Source: Paracidovorax anthurii | GTDB lineage: Bacteria; Pseudomonadota; Gammaproteobacteria; Burkholderiales; Burkholderiaceae_C | Assembly: GCF_003269065.1 (NCBI RefSeq) | Contig: NZ_QLTA01000039.1 | Coordinates: 1-52,203, forward strand | DNA: 52,203 nt | Direction: 5' to 3' | Shown here: piece after piece, positions 39,193 to 48,366 of the stretch | Layout of the letters: each line of letters starts with the position of its first letter | How positions within the stretch are numbered: position 1 is the stretch's first letter | Position numbers and translations under genes: made by a program | Notes under the pieces: model-generated | Seen by the model: the letters and a program-made list of their open reading frames with translations, nothing else | The model's database searches: none | What the model was told of the DNA's origin: nothing

Positions 39193-40899
39193 ATGACGAA
39201 AGAAGAGATCCTTGCCCAATACGGCCCCCGGGAGGCCATGGAATACGACGTGGTCGTGGTGGGCGGCGGCCCCGCCGGCCTCTCGGCCGCCATCCGCCTC
39301 AAGCAACTGGCCGCACAGAACGGGCAGGACGTCTCGGTGGTGGTGCTGGAGAAAGGCTCCGAGCCCGGCGCGCACATCCTCTCGGGCGCCATCATGGACC
39401 CGCGCGCGCTCACCGAGCTGATTCCCGACTGGAAGGAGCGCGGCGCCCCGCTGAACCAGCCCGTCACCGAGGACGCCATGGTCTTCCTCGGCGAGAAATC
39501 CTCCTGGCGCACGCCCAACTTCGTGCTGCCCGAGTGCTTCCAGAACCACGGCAACTACATCGTCAGCCTCGGCAACGTCGTGCGCTGGCTGGGCGCGCAG
39601 GCCGAGGAACTGGGCGTGGAGATCTTCCCGGGCTTCTCCGCCGCCGAGGTGCTCTACAACGAGGACGGCTCCGTCAAGGGCGTGGCCACCGGCAACATGG
39701 GCGTGGGCAAGGACGGCGAGCCCACGGGCGACTTCCAGCTCGGCATGGAGCTGCACGCCAAGTACACCTTCTTCGCCGAAGGCGCGCGCGGCCACCTGGG
39801 CAAGCAGCTCATCGCGCGCTTCAAGCTCGATGAGGGGCGCGATCCGCAGAGCTACGGCATCGGCGTCAAGGAAGTCTGGGAGATCGACCCGAAGCGCCAC
39901 CAGCCCGGCTTCGTGCTGCACACCGCCGGCTGGCCCATGCAGTGCGACACCTACGGCGGCGCCTTCCTCTACCACGCCGAGGACAACAAGGTCACGCTCG
40001 GCTTCATCACCGGCCTGGACTACGCCAACCCCTACCTGAGCCCCTTCGAGGAATTCCAGCGCTGGAAGACCCACCCCAACATCCGCTACTACCTGGAGGG
40101 CGACGAGTCCAAGGGCATCAAGCCCGGCAAGCGCATCGGCTATGGCGCGCGCGCCATCACCGCCGGCGGGCTGCTGTCGCTGCCCAAATTCGTCTTCCCG
40201 GGCGGCGCACTGGTGGGCTGCGACGCGGGCTTTTTGAACGTGAGCCGCATCAAGGGCAGCCACGCCGCCATCAAGACCGGCATGCTCGCCGCCGAGGCCG
40301 CCTACGAGGCCCTGCGCGCCGGCCGCCAGCACGACGAACTCGCGGCCTATCCCCAGGCCTTCGAGAACAGCTGGCTGCACACCGAGCTGAACAAGGCCCG
40401 CAACTTCAAGGCCTGGTTCAAGAAGGGCCTGGCCACCGCCACGCTGATGAACGGCATCGAGCAGCTCGTGCTCCGGGGCAACATCCCCTGGACCCTGCAC
40501 CGCGACAAGCCCGACCACGCCTACCTGAAACCCGCCGCCGAGTGCGAGCCCATCGTCTACCCCAAGCCCGACGGCAAGCTCACCTTCGACCGGCTCTCCA
40601 GCGTGTTCATCAGCAACACCAACCACGCCGAGAACCAGCCCGTGCACCTGACGCTCAAGGACGCGAGCGTGCCGGTGAACGTCAACCTGGCGAAATACGC
40701 CGGGCCCGAAGCCCGCTACTGCCCCGCGGGCGTGTATGAATTCGTTCCCGACGAAGCCCGGGGCGCCAACGCGCAGCGGCTGCAGATCAACGCGCAGAAC
40801 TGCGTGCACTGCAAGACCTGCGACATCAAGGACCCGACCCAGAACATCGTGTGGGTGACACCCGAAGGCGGGGGCGGGCCGAACTATTCGGGAATGTGA
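39193..40899 (+). CDS. Electron-transfer flavoprotein-ubiquinone oxidoreductase
   Basis: ETF-QO takes electrons from reduced ETF, loaded by acyl-CoA and related dehydrogenases, and passes them to ubiquinone at the inner membrane. The 568-residue product has the FAD motif VVVVGGGPAGLSAAIRLKQL near residue 20, the EKGSEPGAHILSGAIMDPRA signature, and a C-terminal [4Fe-4S] site formed by YCPAGVYEFV and CVHCKTCDIKDPTQNIVWV. The length is typical. I start it at the ATG at 39193. Regulation is probably shared with the divergent SDR through the palindrome at 39068-39087. Confidence 0.93.
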   Translation: MTKEEILAQYGPREAMEYDVVVVGGGPAGLSAAIRLKQLAAQNGQDVSVVVLEKGSEPGAHILSGAIMDPRALTELIPDWKERGAPLNQPVTEDAMVFLGEKSSWRTPNFVLPECFQNHGNYIVSLGNVVRWLGAQAEELGVEIFPGFSAAEVLYNEDGSVKGVATGNMGVGKDGEPTGDFQLGMELHAKYTFFAEGARGHLGKQLIARFKLDEGRDPQSYGIGVKEVWEIDPKRHQPGFVLHTAGWPMQCDTYGGAFLYHAEDNKVTLGFITGLDYANPYLSPFEEFQRWKTHPNIRYYLEGDESKGIKPGKRIGYGARAITAGGLLSLPKFVFPGGALVGCDAGFLNVSRIKGSHAAIKTGMLAAEAAYEALRAGRQHDELAAYPQAFENSWLHTELNKARNFKAWFKKGLATATLMNGIEQLVLRGNIPWTLHRDKPDHAYLKPAAECEPIVYPKPDGKLTFDRLSSVFISNTNHAENQPVHLTLKDASVPVNVNLAKYAGPEARYCPAGVYEFVPDEARGANAQRLQINAQNCVHCKTCDIKDPTQNIVWVTPEGGGGPNYSGM

Positions 40900-40904
40900 G
40901 GGGC

Positions 40905-40923
40905 GCTCGCGCACTGCGCGAGC
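40905..40923. terminator. Hairpin between converging ETF-QO and phosphoesterase genes
   Basis: GCTCGCGC-ACT-GCGCGAGC, an 8-bp stem with a 3-nt loop located 6 bp after the ETF-QO stop. There is no T-run, so it is at best a weak or factor-assisted terminator. Confidence 0.4.
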
Positions 40924-40929
40924 ACCGCA

Positions 40930-41757
40930 TCAGACCGAAATCACCAACGCGCCATTGAACGCCTCGTTCTCGCTTTCGCCCGAGCCGCGCACATAGCCTC
41001 GTGGATTCGAGATCACCCGGCATGGCCCGACACGGTAGTCGAAGGAGCGGTGCGTGTGCCCGTGGATCCAGAGCGCGGCCCCTTGGAAACAGGCGTCCGG
41101 AAGTTCGTTGACGAACGCCGGGGACACCCAATCCGAGGCGAAGTCTTCGCTCAACGAGCCCCGATGGGGCGCATGGTGGGTGACGACCACCGTGGGCCCT
41201 TGAAACGGCATGCGCAGCCTCGACAGTAACCACTGCCGGTCGCGGCGATGGCGGTCGGCTGTGTCTGCGGGCCTCAGCGCCCGGATGAGCGGTGCTTCAG
41301 GGCCAGGCGGCTCGCAACGGATGCTCCGGTACTCATTGAGGGTGCGCGCCGCCGCGCCCATGGCGCGTGCGGGGTCTGCCGCCTGCAAGCCAGGCGGTGC
41401 ATCCGGTTCATCGGATCGGAGGCGGAGACAAAAATCCGTCCAGAGCGTGCATCCCAGAAAACGCACGCCCGCCATTTGCAGCTCGTCGCCGTCGAGCAGA
41501 TGGACAGGGCCATGCGCTGCCCGCGCACGCATGGCCTCGAGTTCATGTTCGAGAACGGTGCCGTAGTACTCGTGGTTTCCCGGCACGAACACCACGGGGC
41601 GACCGCTGGCCGCCGCGCATTGGAGCAGCCAATCGACCGACGCCCTCCCCGGCGAGAGGATGTCACCCGCCACGATGGCCACGTCGAAATCGACGTTGTC
41701 TGGCCACCGGAACGCGCTCCGATCGGCGTGCAGATCAGAGAGCACCAGCAGCTTCAT
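40930..41757 (-). CDS. Calcineurin-like metallophosphoesterase
   Basis: The 275-residue product shows the full set of metallophosphoesterase motifs in order: LSDLHAD, IVAGDIL, VPGNHEYYG, VVTHHAP and IHGHTH, so both metal sites are intact. It lies 87 bp downstream of the methyltransferase gene in the same direction and may be the last gene of the phosphonate operon. If so, release of a nucleoside monophosphate from a CMP-phosphonate intermediate would be a fitting job. It may equally be an independent housekeeping phosphatase. Confidence 0.85.
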   Translation of the reverse strand: MKLLVLSDLHADRSAFRWPDNVDFDVAIVAGDILSPGRASVDWLLQCAAASGRPVVFVPGNHEYYGTVLEHELEAMRARAAHGPVHLLDGDELQMAGVRFLGCTLWTDFCLRLRSDEPDAPPGLQAADPARAMGAAARTLNEYRSIRCEPPGPEAPLIRALRPADTADRHRRDRQWLLSRLRMPFQGPTVVVTHHAPHRGSLSEDFASDWVSPAFVNELPDACFQGAALWIHGHTHRSFDYRVGPCRVISNPRGYVRGSGESENEAFNGALVISV

Positions 41758-41844
41758 CGAACTCGCTTCGCGCCCGTGTCCTGTCCCGCCGATCGTTTCA
41801 TGGAATGAAGCCGGCGCATTCGTGCACAGCGGCGGGACCGCGCA

Positions 41845-42531
41845 TCAGCCCCGCCTTCCGACGCCGTACTGGAAGAGCGACGGTGTCTCATGGACCTCGA
41901 CGGTCAGGCCCGCTTTAGCGCACGCGGCGGCGATTTCTTCGCTCGTGTAGTAGTTCTTCACGATCGTGCTGGTCTGGCCATTCACCAGCTTGCGCGTCAT
42001 GAGTTCACCGCTGAGCCCCAGCACATGGGGCGCCACGGCCTCGGGACGCTGACAGTTGTCCACGAAGAAGAACTTGCCGCCCTGGCGAAGGTGGACAGCC
42101 ACCGATGACAGGAACTCGTCGAACAGATTTCGCGGCACGTGCGATATCCAGAAGCCGAACGCGACAGCGTCGAAAACCCTGTCCGCCCGCCACTGGAAGA
42201 TATCCGCCTGAACCAGTGCCACCCGGGGATCGCCGGCAGCGGCATTGAGGGCGAGCATCTGCGGCGAGCCATCCACAATGGTCAGGGTCTTGGCCGTCCG
42301 CAAGAGCTTGCGGCTCCATATCCCGGTACCGCCAGCGAATTCGAGCACGTCTCCGCCCAGATCCGCCGCCTGCAGCGCCTCATCGACGATGGCCGCCTCG
42401 GAGTGCCAGCGCGCATTGGCCTCCACGCCTTCGTCGAAGGCATTCCGGCGATACCACCAGTCGTCGTACTCCGGTGCGCGATCGTCGTAGTACTTCTGCT
42501 GCTCCTCCAGAATGGCACTCAATTGCGTCAT
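41845..42531 (-). CDS. Class I SAM-dependent methyltransferase in the phosphonate operon
   Basis: The 228-residue product has motif I DVLEFAGGTGIWSRKLL near residue 60, an acidic TIVDGSPQML motif II, and DAVAFGFWISHVPRNLF as the post-I substrate region. I start it at the ATG at 42531, with GGAGAG 5 nt upstream. It follows the Fic-family gene by 38 nt. In the setting of a phosphonate cluster it may O- or N-methylate the product, for example at a hydroxamate or the phosphonate oxygen; the acceptor is not readable. Confidence 0.85.
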   Translation of the reverse strand: MTQLSAILEEQQKYYDDRAPEYDDWWYRRNAFDEGVEANARWHSEAAIVDEALQAADLGGDVLEFAGGTGIWSRKLLRTAKTLTIVDGSPQMLALNAAAGDPRVALVQADIFQWRADRVFDAVAFGFWISHVPRNLFDEFLSSVAVHLRQGGKFFFVDNCQRPEAVAPHVLGLSGELMTRKLVNGQTSTIVKNYYTSEEIAAACAKAGLTVEVHETPSLFQYGVGRRG

Positions 42532-42569
42532 GAAGCTCTCCAAAGAATGAACAAATCCATTGCGCCATG

Positions 42570-44003
42570 CTAGGGCCGCCGTCCCGTCCCTTGCAGTTGG
42601 CGAAACCTCTGCTGCCCGCGACGCACCGCCTCGACCACCTGCGCCACCGAGCACATGTCGAGAACCTTCGGGTACTCCAGCACCGCGGGCTCCATCCCGA
42701 GATCCCACAGGAACTTGTTCAGGCACAGGTAACCGATGGTCCGGATATTGGCATCCACGAACAGATGGTTGCGATCCAGGCTCTGGCAGCAACGCACCGT
42801 TGCGGCGACTCGCATCTCCTCAGCGTCCGGTGCGCCCGCATCGATTCTGTCGAGTTGGCGATAGTAATGGGCCAGGATGTCCGCCGCTTTACACCCACAG
42901 TCGAGCGAATGCTTGGCGTTCGCCGTCAGCTGCAGCCCACCACCCTCCTCGCGCTCCCCGATGGTGATCCAGCCCGTGCCGGCATCCGGCGATGCCAGAA
43001 ACTCTTCCAGGCCCGCCGCAGTGTGGTTGCGGCCCTCGATCAGGGGGAATGACACGGCCCTGGAACGGTATCCTTTCTGGAAGCGCTCCTGCATGGGAGT
43101 CGGAACCCTCCTGAATGCGTTGCCGATCGCGACATCGTGAATCTCGAGGAGCGTGTCTGCCGTCAGCGGAGCCCGGCCCAACGACATGAGACGCCGCAGT
43201 GCCTGAAAACATCCGGCCATGTACCCCAACTCGTTCTCGAAGTGATACCGCCCCAGTTCGGATGACCATTCGCTTGCATCCATGAACATGTAGCAGGCAC
43301 GTTCGTCGTGATTCACGAGGCGGCAAGACTCCGGCAAGCAGTCCCGCGTGCGGACAGTTTCCAGGAGGATCGCCAGGGTGTTCCGAATCACCAGCCCGGC
43401 GGGCGTGCGTGGAAGCACGACATCCACGTCATCCCGCAGACGCGCCAGCACCGCCTCTTCCGGATGGCCCGGCATTCGCAAAGCCAGGACCTCGAAGAGC
43501 AGACAGCACACGCCATTGAGCAGGCGTGTGGCTTGCGATCCGGCCTCGACTCCCCGCACGCTCAACTGCGCAGGCGCGCAATGCGCGAACAGATCGTGCA
43601 ACGCAACCAGACCATGCACGGGGTCCTGGTGGCGATCGCTTTCCATGGCGCTCAAACCGCAAAGGCGATGCACCGACGCCAACTGCCCGCGGAAATGCGC
43701 GACGGCCGGCCCGATCCCGGTCGTCTCCCGCGAATGCAGGTCCTCACGGTACACCAGGACATCGGTGAGCGGGTCAACCGCAAGCCGCCCCGGCAGGCCT
43801 TCGCGCGCCGCGACGTCGCAGCAGCGCAGAGCAGAGGAGCGCCAACCGACCACCCCGGCGATGGCCGCGACCAGTTCGGTCGTTCCGTCCGGCCCCTCGA
43901 CCAGAAGGATGCCCTCGCTCGCCTCGCCGACCCACTGCGCGCGGCGCTGCATCGTGCGCGCAGAAATGGATGAAGCGGATGGAACGGAGGGTGCCGCCGC
44001 CAT
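42570..44003 (-). CDS. Fic/Doc-family protein with a divergent Fic motif
   Basis: Fic enzymes transfer or remove nucleotidyl groups (usually AMP) using the motif HxFx(D/E)(A/G)NxR. The 477-residue product has HLFVDANIR at 413-421, which keeps H, F, D, A, N and R but replaces the usual Pro and second Gly. The preceding TVRCCQSLDRN and following TIGYLCLNKFLW fit the Fic helices. The first 200 residues are not a domain I recognise. The start at 44003 overlaps the TauE stop (TGATG). Its place in an operon with a nucleotidyltransferase suggests work on a nucleotide-bound intermediate or on a pathway enzyme; that is an inference. Confidence 0.7.
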   Translation of the reverse strand: MAAAPSVPSASSISARTMQRRAQWVGEASEGILLVEGPDGTTELVAAIAGVVGWRSSALRCCDVAAREGLPGRLAVDPLTDVLVYREDLHSRETTGIGPAVAHFRGQLASVHRLCGLSAMESDRHQDPVHGLVALHDLFAHCAPAQLSVRGVEAGSQATRLLNGVCCLLFEVLALRMPGHPEEAVLARLRDDVDVVLPRTPAGLVIRNTLAILLETVRTRDCLPESCRLVNHDERACYMFMDASEWSSELGRYHFENELGYMAGCFQALRRLMSLGRAPLTADTLLEIHDVAIGNAFRRVPTPMQERFQKGYRSRAVSFPLIEGRNHTAAGLEEFLASPDAGTGWITIGEREEGGGLQLTANAKHSLDCGCKAADILAHYYRQLDRIDAGAPDAEEMRVAATVRCCQSLDRNHLFVDANIRTIGYLCLNKFLWDLGMEPAVLEYPKVLDMCSVAQVVEAVRRGQQRFRQLQGTGRRP

Positions 44004-44827
44004 CAACCGAAGACCTTCCACACCGTGATCACCGCGCCCAGGAGCATCACGAGTCCGAACGCCCGCTTCAAACGCTGGGTGGGCAAGCGATGCGAGACGG
44101 AAACACCCCAGGGCGCGAGGAACGCTGCCGGTACGGCCACCGCGATGGCGGCGGTCCAGCACACCAGGCCAAGCAGCCCCGGCATCGCTGTGATCTCCGG
44201 GGTGGGGCCCAATGCAAAAGCAAATGCGCCCACGAGTGCAATGGAGAGACCCACGGCACTCCCCGCCGCGACGGCATTGCGCATTTCGATGCGGTCACGC
44301 TGCGCCAGCAGATAGGGGATCGTCAAGCTTGCCCCGCCCACGCCCGCTGTCGCACTGAACATGCCGATCATCCCGCCGATGGCACGCGGCGAAATGCGCT
44401 GTATCAGCTGCGGGGACGCGGACGCATCCACGGCAGCACGAGAGGCGCCAGCGCCCCGCAGCATGCGCAGACCGAAGTACGCGGCGTAGAGGCTGAATAC
44501 CAGGGCCACCCACACACCGTGTACCAGGCCGGCAGCCACGGCACCCACGGCAGCGCCCATCGCCGCGGACGGCGCAAGGCGCTTCACCCAGGCGATGGGC
44601 AATGCGCCGCGCTTGTATTGGGCATAGACGGCGCTGGCCGTCGCCGGCACGGTGGCGGCCAGCGCCGTGGCAACCGCCACTTGCGGAAGCGTTGCCATCT
44701 CCAGGGGAAACTGCAAGGGAAGCAGAACGATGAACACGGGCACCATCAGAAACCCACCGCCAACGCCGAGCAGGCCGGACAGAAAGCCAGTCACCATCCC
44801 GGTGATGATCAACAGGGTATAGACCAC
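44003..44827 (-). CDS. TauE/SafE-family permease
   Basis: The 274-residue product has about eight hydrophobic helices with the family pattern VTGFLSGLLGVGGGFLMVP at the start and GMFSATAGVGGASLTIPYLL in the second half. TauE/SafE members move sulfonates, sulfite or other small oxyanions across the inner membrane. In this operon the likely cargo is a phosphonate, either exported as product or imported. It lies 27 nt downstream of the aldehyde dehydrogenase gene and overlaps the Fic gene by 1 nt. Confidence 0.85.
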   Translation of the reverse strand: MVYTLLIITGMVTGFLSGLLGVGGGFLMVPVFIVLLPLQFPLEMATLPQVAVATALAATVPATASAVYAQYKRGALPIAWVKRLAPSAAMGAAVGAVAAGLVHGVWVALVFSLYAAYFGLRMLRGAGASRAAVDASASPQLIQRISPRAIGGMIGMFSATAGVGGASLTIPYLLAQRDRIEMRNAVAAGSAVGLSIALVGAFAFALGPTPEITAMPGLLGLVCWTAAIAVAVPAAFLAPWGVSVSHRLPTQRLKRAFGLVMLLGAVITVWKVFG

Positions 44828-44854
44828 TCAAAATCTCCTCTCATGCACCCGGCA

Positions 44855-46336
44855 TCACCCTTCCCAGGGGAGCGAGTATGTTTTGACGTTCGAGAAAGAA
44901 TGCATCGCCTCGATCACGCCTTCCTTGAATCCCAGGCCGGAGTCCTTGATGCCGCCGAATGGCGTGGACTCCAGGCGGTAACCGGGCACTTCCCGGATGT
45001 TGACGGACCCGACCTGCAGTTCGGCGATGAACCGTTGGATGTAATCCCAGCGATTCGTGCATACCGAGGACGACAGGCCGAACTCCGTTGCGTTGGATAT
45101 CCGGATGGCTTCATCAATGCTGCCGAACTTGATCACCGGGGCCACGGGACCAAACGTCTCCATTCGAACCAGCTCCATCTCCGGTCGCACCCCATCAAGG
45201 ACCGTAGGTAGATACAGCGCCCCCTCGCGCCGATGGCCATGGCGCAATCGGGCACCATCCAGTATCGCGGACTGGACACGTCGCTCAATGCACTGCGCCG
45301 CTGCCGCGTCGATCACGGTGCCCAGATCAGAGGCCTCGTCGAAGGGGTCGCCCGCACGGAGCGCGGATGTGGCGCTGACCAGCGCCTCCACGAACGCATC
45401 GGACACCTTCTCATGCACGAGGATTCGCTTGATTGCCGTGCACCGCTGTCCGCTGTTGCGGTAGGCCCCAGCGACCGTCAACTCCACGGCCTCCTCCAGA
45501 TCGGCGTCCTCCATCACGATGATGGGATCGTTGCCGCCCAGCTCCAGGATCTGCCGCTTGTACACCGCCGACTTCGCCACGATCTTGCCCGCGGCCACGC
45601 CACCCGTGAAGCTGACCACGTCCACCTCCGGCGCCCTCAGAAGATCCGGACCGATGACATCGGGCTTGCCGGTGATGACGGTCAGCATCGGGCCCGGCAG
45701 GCCTGCTTCGTACAGAAGATCGGCGAACATCAATGCGGTAAGGGGGGTCTTCTCGCTCGGCTTCAACACCATCCTGTTGTTGGTCGCCACGGAGGGGGCC
45801 ACCTTATGGACAATTTGGTTGAGCGGATGGTTGAACGGGGTGATGGCGACGATGACCCCCAGCAAGGGGTCGCGTTGCGTATAGACCCGGCGCTTGCGCC
45901 CATGGGGCCCCACATCGCAAGAGAAGACCTTGCCATCATCGACGAGCGCCTGGGCCGCCGCACTGGAAAGCACGTCGGCTGCCCGCATGACTTCGTGCCT
46001 CGCATCGCGGATGCACAAGCCGCTCTCGGCAACGATCGAGTGAGCGAACAGTGCCGACCGCTCGACCAGCAGCTCACGAGTCCTGCTCAGAATCAGATGC
46101 CGCTCGTAGCGGGACAGCTCCGAGCGAAAGGCATGCGCACGCTCCAGCGCCCGCCTCACGTGATGCGGCTCGGCCAAGGGAACCGATCCGACGAGTTCGC
46201 CGGTGTACGGGAAGCGAACCTCCAGGCGTGCCTCCCCGCCCAGGCGTTCGCCGCATATCCTCCAGTCCTCGTGCCGAACCTTCGCTGGAGATGCCGCCGC
46301 AGATGCCTCGCCCGATGATTTGTGCTCGTTCAGCAT
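44855..46336 (-). CDS. Aldehyde dehydrogenase, phosphonoacetaldehyde dehydrogenase (PhnY)-like
   Basis: NAD(P)-dependent oxidation of an aldehyde to an acid. The 493-residue product has ITPFNHPLNQIVHKVAP, LKPSEKTPLTALMFAD, the catalytic glutamate in LELGGNDPIIVMEDA, the catalytic cysteine in NSGQRCTAIKRILVHEK, and the C-terminal NIREVPGYRLESTPFGGIKD, which I associate with the phosphonoacetaldehyde dehydrogenase group (TIGR03250 type). Placed beside Ppd, which makes phosphonoacetaldehyde, phosphonoacetate is the expected product. The gene lies 3 nt after the asparagine synthetase stop. Confidence 0.85.
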   Translation of the reverse strand: MLNEHKSSGEASAAASPAKVRHEDWRICGERLGGEARLEVRFPYTGELVGSVPLAEPHHVRRALERAHAFRSELSRYERHLILSRTRELLVERSALFAHSIVAESGLCIRDARHEVMRAADVLSSAAAQALVDDGKVFSCDVGPHGRKRRVYTQRDPLLGVIVAITPFNHPLNQIVHKVAPSVATNNRMVLKPSEKTPLTALMFADLLYEAGLPGPMLTVITGKPDVIGPDLLRAPEVDVVSFTGGVAAGKIVAKSAVYKRQILELGGNDPIIVMEDADLEEAVELTVAGAYRNSGQRCTAIKRILVHEKVSDAFVEALVSATSALRAGDPFDEASDLGTVIDAAAAQCIERRVQSAILDGARLRHGHRREGALYLPTVLDGVRPEMELVRMETFGPVAPVIKFGSIDEAIRISNATEFGLSSSVCTNRWDYIQRFIAELQVGSVNIREVPGYRLESTPFGGIKDSGLGFKEGVIEAMHSFSNVKTYSLPWEG

Positions 46337-46339
46337 GGT

Positions 46340-48328
46340 CTACGCCACCATTGCCGGGGCTTCCAGCCGGGAAGCCGTGACACTGGGCTCCTGCACCTGG
46401 CTGTCCACCACCCGCCGGAACCACAACTCCAGGTTCATGAGCATCCACACCTTCTTTCCGTAGAAGTCGTAATCCAGCGACTGCGGGTTGCCCAGGAAAT
46501 GCTCCAGCCGCTTCGGGTCGAAGATACCGCGTTCGCGCGAACGCTGATCCAGCAGCAGGGCCCGAGCGTCGTCCAGCATCCCGGTCTTCATCCAGTCATC
46601 CAGGGGCGTCGGAAACCCCATCTTCTTGCGGTGCGCGAGGTGCCCCGGGAGCAGCGACTGACCGTGCTTGCGCAGCAGATACTTGTTCTGATCCAGCACT
46701 TCGGAAGCCTTGAATGCCGACGTGCCGAGCGCGCGAAGCAGTGACGTGGGAGAGCGCCACTTCATCTTCAACGCATGCGGCATGTGTATGAAGGTCTCGA
46801 CCAGTTCGTGGTCGACGAACGGTACGCGCCCCTCCAGCGATGCGAGCATGCCGATGGTATCCACCTTGTCGAGCACGCAGCCGAGGTGGATCTTCTGAAA
46901 GGCGTGCAGCACCCTGTCGTGGGGATCGCACTCCTCGGTGTCCGAAAACGCCTCGTCGAAAGCCGCCAGCGTCGCGCGGTCCCCCTTCAGTTGCGCCCGT
47001 GCATCGCCAGTGAGCAAGCCCATCTTTTCCGGGATCGGCATCCAGTGATAGACATTGAGAAAGTGCTCAAGGTGGCTCTTGCACCCCAGATTGGCCACGG
47101 GGCCGTAAGGATCGCGGCCGAAGCGCTGCAAAGAACCGGCGGCAGGCCCCAGCAGCCGGCGCATGGCGTGGATCTTTTTCCAGTCGAACGGCGACCGCAT
47201 CACCCGCCCATAGCCGCCGAACAGCTCATCTGCGCCATCGCCGCACAAAGCGACCTTCACATGGCGCCGGATTTCCTTCGACAGCTTGAGAACCGCAACC
47301 ATCTGCGGAATCATCAGTGGCGCATCGCACTGTTCGATCAAGGGCGCCATGCCTTGGACATACTCCCGCTGGTCGATCGTCAGATGGGTGTGCTCGGCGC
47401 CAACGGCCTCTGCCACCTCCGCCGCGAACTCGCCCTCGTCGTAGCCATGAACCCCGTAGCCGATCGAGAACGTCTGCGGCTTGGTCGTCATGTTCCTGGC
47501 CATCAAGGCGACGAGGATGCTCGAGTCCAGGCCACCACTGAGGTAAGCGCCCAGCGGCACATCCGCCACGAGGCAGCGCCGAACGGCAGCGTTGAGCTTG
47601 TCATGAAGCTCTTCCATCCAGGCGGCTTCGCTTTTCCGATGGTCCGGACGGGGTACCGGCAACGCCCAGTAGCGGCGGCGCTGCATCTGCCGCGGCGTCA
47701 CCACCATCATCTCCCCGGGGAGCAGCTTGTGGACGCCCTCGAAGTAGGTCTGCTCCCAGACCGGCTGCCGAAACGACAGATAGCTCGAAATGCCGTCCAG
47801 GCTGGCACGCTTGTGGAATCTGGGATGCTGGAAGAACGCCTTGACCTCCGATGCGAACAGGAAATCCTTACCGATCTCCGTCCAGTAGAAAGGCTTGACG
47901 CCGAGCCGGTCCCGCGCCACCGTCAGGGACCCGGAGCGCGGGTCCCATGCCGCGAACGCGAACATGCCGGAGAGATGATCCACGCATTGCGCGCCCCAGC
48001 GAATGAAACTGCGCAGCAGCACCTCCGTGTCCGAGCGGGTGCGGAACACCGCCCCAGCCCCTTCGAGTTCCCGCCGCAGTTCCTTGTAGTTGTAGATTTC
48101 TCCGTTGAAAACCAGTGCCACGCCGGTGGCCGGATCAATCATGGGTTGATGCCCACCCGGTACGTCGATGACGCTCAGGCGGCGAAAGGCCAGACCGACA
48201 GGCCCGGAGACATGCATCCCGGCATCGTCGGGCCCCCGGTGGACGATGGTCTGGTTCATTCGGTTCAGCACCTCACGTTCTTCGAACGACTGACCGTCTC
48301 GATGAAAAATACCCACAAAGCCGCACAT
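46340..48328 (-). CDS. Asparagine synthetase-like amidotransferase (AsnB family)
   Basis: The 662-residue product has the class II glutaminase start with catalytic Cys2 (MCGFVGIFHRDGQ), the glutamine-site FNGEIYNYKELRREL, and the ATP pyrophosphatase P-loop LSGGLDSSILVALMARNM near residue 265. Both halves look intact, so it can hydrolyse glutamine and transfer ammonia to a carboxylate activated by AMP. Free-standing AsnB homologues in natural-product clusters often amidate a pathway acid rather than aspartate. Here the acid could be phosphonoacetate. The gene is tightly packed with its neighbours. Confidence 0.88.
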   Translation of the reverse strand: MCGFVGIFHRDGQSFEEREVLNRMNQTIVHRGPDDAGMHVSGPVGLAFRRLSVIDVPGGHQPMIDPATGVALVFNGEIYNYKELRRELEGAGAVFRTRSDTEVLLRSFIRWGAQCVDHLSGMFAFAAWDPRSGSLTVARDRLGVKPFYWTEIGKDFLFASEVKAFFQHPRFHKRASLDGISSYLSFRQPVWEQTYFEGVHKLLPGEMMVVTPRQMQRRRYWALPVPRPDHRKSEAAWMEELHDKLNAAVRRCLVADVPLGAYLSGGLDSSILVALMARNMTTKPQTFSIGYGVHGYDEGEFAAEVAEAVGAEHTHLTIDQREYVQGMAPLIEQCDAPLMIPQMVAVLKLSKEIRRHVKVALCGDGADELFGGYGRVMRSPFDWKKIHAMRRLLGPAAGSLQRFGRDPYGPVANLGCKSHLEHFLNVYHWMPIPEKMGLLTGDARAQLKGDRATLAAFDEAFSDTEECDPHDRVLHAFQKIHLGCVLDKVDTIGMLASLEGRVPFVDHELVETFIHMPHALKMKWRSPTSLLRALGTSAFKASEVLDQNKYLLRKHGQSLLPGHLAHRKKMGFPTPLDDWMKTGMLDDARALLLDQRSRERGIFDPKRLEHFLGNPQSLDYDFYGKKVWMLMNLELWFRRVVDSQVQEPSVTASRLEAPAMVA

Positions 48329-48366
48329 CTCTGCCTCCTAGCGAAATAGCTGTCACGCTGATGCGA

